NCBI GenBank assembly: GCA_040218415.1
Contig: JAVJRN010000026.1
Span: 1-35,076, forward strand
Length of the DNA: 35,076 nucleotides
Origin: JAVJRN01 sp040218415
Lineage (GTDB): Bacteria; Bacteroidota; Bacteroidia; Cytophagales; Cyclobacteriaceae
Direction of reading: 5' to 3'
The translations under genes were made by a program, and so were the position numbers. The notes below the pieces were generated by a model. That model did no database searches. It was not told the origin of the DNA and saw only the letters and a list, made by a program, of their open reading frames with translations. This document shows positions 33,351 through 35,076 of this stretch, in pieces. Within the stretch, counting starts at the first letter, position 1. Each line of letters opens with the position of its first letter.

Positions 33351-33824
33351 ATGACTAAAATACTAATATATCTTGGATTGATAGGAATGTGCTGCTTAGG
33401 TCTTTATATGTTCAATCTTAATACTGCGCTAGTGGAACAATATGAATCTAGGGATTCTAAGTGGGTCAAAGGAAGCTTTGAGAGTTACAACAAAGAAGAA
33501 ACGAGAAAGTTGGTGTACTTTAATTTTAGATTAACAGAATTCGACAATGTTTTCAGTTTACCGAGTCCAGAATGGCAGTCCTTTGCTTTCGATGATTTTA
33601 AAACGTTGGTGAAAAAAAAGAGTGAATTGCAAATAGAAATCCCTGTTGTCAGCACTTTAAATAACAAACCTGTGAGTGTCTATCAAATCAAATTGGGAGA
33701 GAAAATATTTATTGACTTTGAAAAAAAATTAAACAGAAGAATTACTGAAAAATGGCTTTCTCTGTTGTTTTCCATCTTATGTGTTGTTGGATTAATTCAC
33801 CATTATAAAAAGCCTTGGGTGTGA
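33351..33824 (+). CDS. Cassette 1: uncharacterised two-helix membrane protein
   Basis: 157 aa from ATG 33351, which follows AAGAGA; the TTG at 33336 is less likely. One helix near the start (ILIYLGLIGMCCLGLYMF) and one near the end (LSLLFSILCVVGLIHHY) bracket a ~105-residue soluble domain with polar beta segments (KWVKGSFESYNKEETRK, VYQIKLGEKIFIDFEKK). This is the layout of DUF3592-like proteins, with the domain on the outer face of the inner membrane; I do not claim that family. The cassette begins GTTGTACAC, and its downstream attC-like site opens GTGTACAAC, the exact complement. Confidence 0.7.
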   Translation: MTKILIYLGLIGMCCLGLYMFNLNTALVEQYESRDSKWVKGSFESYNKEETRKLVYFNFRLTEFDNVFSLPSPEWQSFAFDDFKTLVKKKSELQIEIPVVSTLNNKPVSVYQIKLGEKIFIDFEKKLNRRITEKWLSLLFSILCVVGLIHHYKKPWV

Positions 33825-33830
33825 AAAACG

Positions 33831-34025
33831 GTGTACAACATGGTGTATAAAATCATGCGCGGTTGGTGCTAGACGAAAGGGCGGCGGTTTTGGAATGCCC
33901 GCCAATTCTGCGAATTGGCCTATTTAGAGAAAAAAATTTATAGACCATTTCGCAGATTTGGCTATTTAGGATCAGAAACACTAACTTTCCAAAAAGCGCA
34001 CGATTTATACACAGGCGTTAGCTCC
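33831..34025 (+). other. attC-like recombination site between cassettes 1 and 2
   Basis: The left arm (33831-33860) and right arm (33996-34024) are complementary: GTGTATAAAATCATGCGC against GCGCACGATTTATACAC. The outer boxes are GTACAAC (33833-33839) and GTTAGCT (34017-34023). The interior carries further symmetry: CCAATT/AATTGG around 33903-33918 and TCTGCGAA/TTCGCAGA. At about 195 bp it exceeds most attC sites but is comparable to the longest. The open right side is GTTAGCTCC, the first bases of cassette 2. Confidence 0.65.
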
Positions 34026-34039
34026 AATGATTCGCACTC

Positions 34040-34462
34040 ATGAATGAACTGCTTTTTGAACGAAATGAGAAGAAGCTACAAAACGGCTTCAATTTGGTAT
34101 GGGTTGACATTTTAATAGATGGAGTGAATCTAATTGACAAAATACGTGACGTTGAACTCAAGTATGATATAAAAATTGCTGGGTCATACTCTGGATTAAC
34201 TCCTAAAAACTTATACAGGAACTTAACTGAACACTCAAGTGAACTATTATATCCAGACAAACGCCAAATTTTAGAATGTGAATGTGGCTGTGACGGTTGC
34301 TGGTCATTCTTGACAGGACTAGAAATCGAAAATGACCAAGTAATATGGACGAACTTTGAACAAGTACATCGGAAAGACTGGAATTATGAACCACTTGAAC
34401 CACTTAAATTCGGACTAACGAACTATAATGAAGAACTAGAAAAACTAAAAAACTGGAGCTAA
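34040..34462 (+). CDS. Cassette 2: uncharacterised Cys-rich protein
   Basis: 140 aa, soluble. The centre holds ECECGCDGCWSFLTGLEIEN followed by VIWTNFEQVHRKDWNYEPLE. This C-x-C-x2-x-C-W plus FEQ.HR pattern recurs in small unannotated proteins of many phyla as far as I recall, likely a small metal- or beta-fold domain; function unknown to me. Start at ATG 34040, 20 bp after the cassette's own GTTAGCTCC. The stop TAA lies in GGAGCTAAC, the first box of its attC-like site, as in classical cassettes. Confidence 0.75.
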   Translation: MNELLFERNEKKLQNGFNLVWVDILIDGVNLIDKIRDVELKYDIKIAGSYSGLTPKNLYRNLTEHSSELLYPDKRQILECECGCDGCWSFLTGLEIENDQVIWTNFEQVHRKDWNYEPLEPLKFGLTNYNEELEKLKNWS

Positions 34463-34690
34463 CAATCGCTAGCACGAATGCGCCAACTGCCACTTTACAA
34501 GCATCAGTGCGAACTTCGCCATGAATCAGCCGCTGGGAAAGCTTGGTGCTTTCTACTCATTGCCGCTCGCAGGATTTTCATCTTTCTGGACGCAGTGCCA
34601 CTCTGATACTTTGGAAGCACTGGCAGATTCATTAGTTTTATCGGAACTTGCCAAGCTCGGGGCGCACTCCTGCTAGCTTAGCGTTGTAGG
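34456..34690 (+). other. attC-like recombination site between cassettes 2 and 3
   Basis: The left arm GAGCTAAC..CTAGCACGAATGCGCC (34456-34484) is complementary to the right arm GGCGCACTCCTGCTAG..GTTGTAGG (34661-34690), with a mismatched base every few positions as in attC. The outer boxes are AGCTAAC and GTTGTAG (34683-34689). GGAGCTAAC is the exact complement of GTTAGCTCC that starts cassette 2. About 235 bp, with a long variable interior. Cassette 3 starts GTTGTAGGTC. Confidence 0.65.
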
Positions 34691-34701
34691 TCATTGCCAC
34701 C

Positions 34702-35076
34702 ATGAAAAAACTAATCTTCATAATCATAACCGCATTAGGGTCAAGTTGCATATCAAACAACGAATCATCTGGAATTGACGAAATTCTGGAATTCTATGGA
34801 GGTCGCGTTGAATACTCTATTGGAGCGAATGCTTCAACAGAAGATGAACTCCAAGGCAAGTTCTTTGAATTAAAAATGATGGATGTAGATTTTGACAAAT
34901 ACTTTCAAGACAATTACCGTCTTCCTGCATCCAACATTGCTTATTTATACTACAAAAACTTAGATGAATCTGAAAGAGACGACTATAGCTTTATCAGAGT
35001 TGTACTAACGAACGATTCAAATGAATATATCTTAGAGTTTTCTACTGACCAACTCGAACAAATTCGGTCATCAATG
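34702..35076 (+). CDS. Cassette 3: uncharacterised lipoprotein (cut by window end)
   Basis: 125 residues are visible from ATG 34702 and the frame is still open at the window edge. A lipoprotein signal is evident: MKKLIFIIITALGSSC, Cys 16. The mature part is acidic with segments FELKMMDVDFDKYFQDNYRL and SNIAYLYYKNLDESERDDYSFIRVVLT; I do not recognise a family. The start lies 19 bp after the GTTGTAGG that opens the cassette. If this is a cassette, its attC-like site beyond the window should open with a box close to CCTACAAC. Confidence 0.7.
   Translation, partial: MKKLIFIIITALGSSCISNNESSGIDEILEFYGGRVEYSIGANASTEDELQGKFFELKMMDVDFDKYFQDNYRLPASNIAYLYYKNLDESERDDYSFIRVVLTNDSNEYILEFSTDQLEQIRSSM

Noticed and set aside
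33269..35076. CRISPR array or simple direct repeats
   Set aside because: The repeated elements are palindromes with different sequences around genes, not identical short repeats with spacers.

Overview
The window is chromosomal DNA of a Bacteroidota bacterium, most likely a Cytophagales-like facultative anaerobe. The evidence is families largely confined to that phylum (DUF5687 permease, DUF6122, DUF6326), promoters of the TAnnTTTG/TAnnTTCG type, weak Shine-Dalgarno sequences and AT-rich spacers. No rRNA, tRNA or CRISPR array was seen.

The core (about 5.2-32.7 kb) is ordinary chromosome. An OFA-type MFS transporter diverges from pflB-pflA (anaerobic pyruvate cleavage to formate and acetyl-CoA), with two Crp/Fnr-type TGA-N6-TCA sites in the pflB promoter. 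Next come an ABC ATPase/DUF5687 permease pair and a cluster of small membrane, outer-membrane and Crp-like genes. These are followed by DUF481, NTF2-like and GNAT genes, rlmF, a CDP-alcohol phosphatidyltransferase behind a strong hairpin, a TetR regulator and glnS convergent with a small membrane protein gene. After an FKBP lipoprotein and a receiver-only response regulator lies a long leftward run: manA, lipB, a conserved unknown, a DnaQ-like exonuclease, rnr, a polyprenyl synthase, a rhomboid protease and cdd. yraN diverges from manA.

The flanks are accessory and are the most interesting part. A ~440-bp sequence occurs twice in inverted orientation (4569-5009 and 32835-33271). Its ~170 bp nearest the accessory genes differ at only about three positions, and both copies end in a GTTG where unrelated sequence begins. 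Behind each copy, pointing away from the core, lies a chain of small gene units separated by long imperfect palindromes built like integron attC sites (AAC-containing box, inner arms, GTT-containing box). The start of each unit is complementary to the first box of its own palindrome (GTTAGCTCC with GGAGCTAAC; GTTGTACAC with GTGTACAAC), which is the hallmark of integron gene cassettes. No integron integrase is present.

The right array (plus strand) carries a two-helix membrane protein, a Cys-rich unknown and a lipoprotein cut by the window end. The left array (minus strand) has an IS91-type HUH transposase with a frame-broken tyrosine recombinase in first position. A 127-aa unknown paired with a DarT-like ADP-ribosyltransferase follows, and then a decayed IS110 transposase carrying three GC-rich ~15-bp insertions. 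I interpret the flanks as two integrase-less, integron-like cassette arrays sharing one attI-like leader; this is inference from sequence structure alone.
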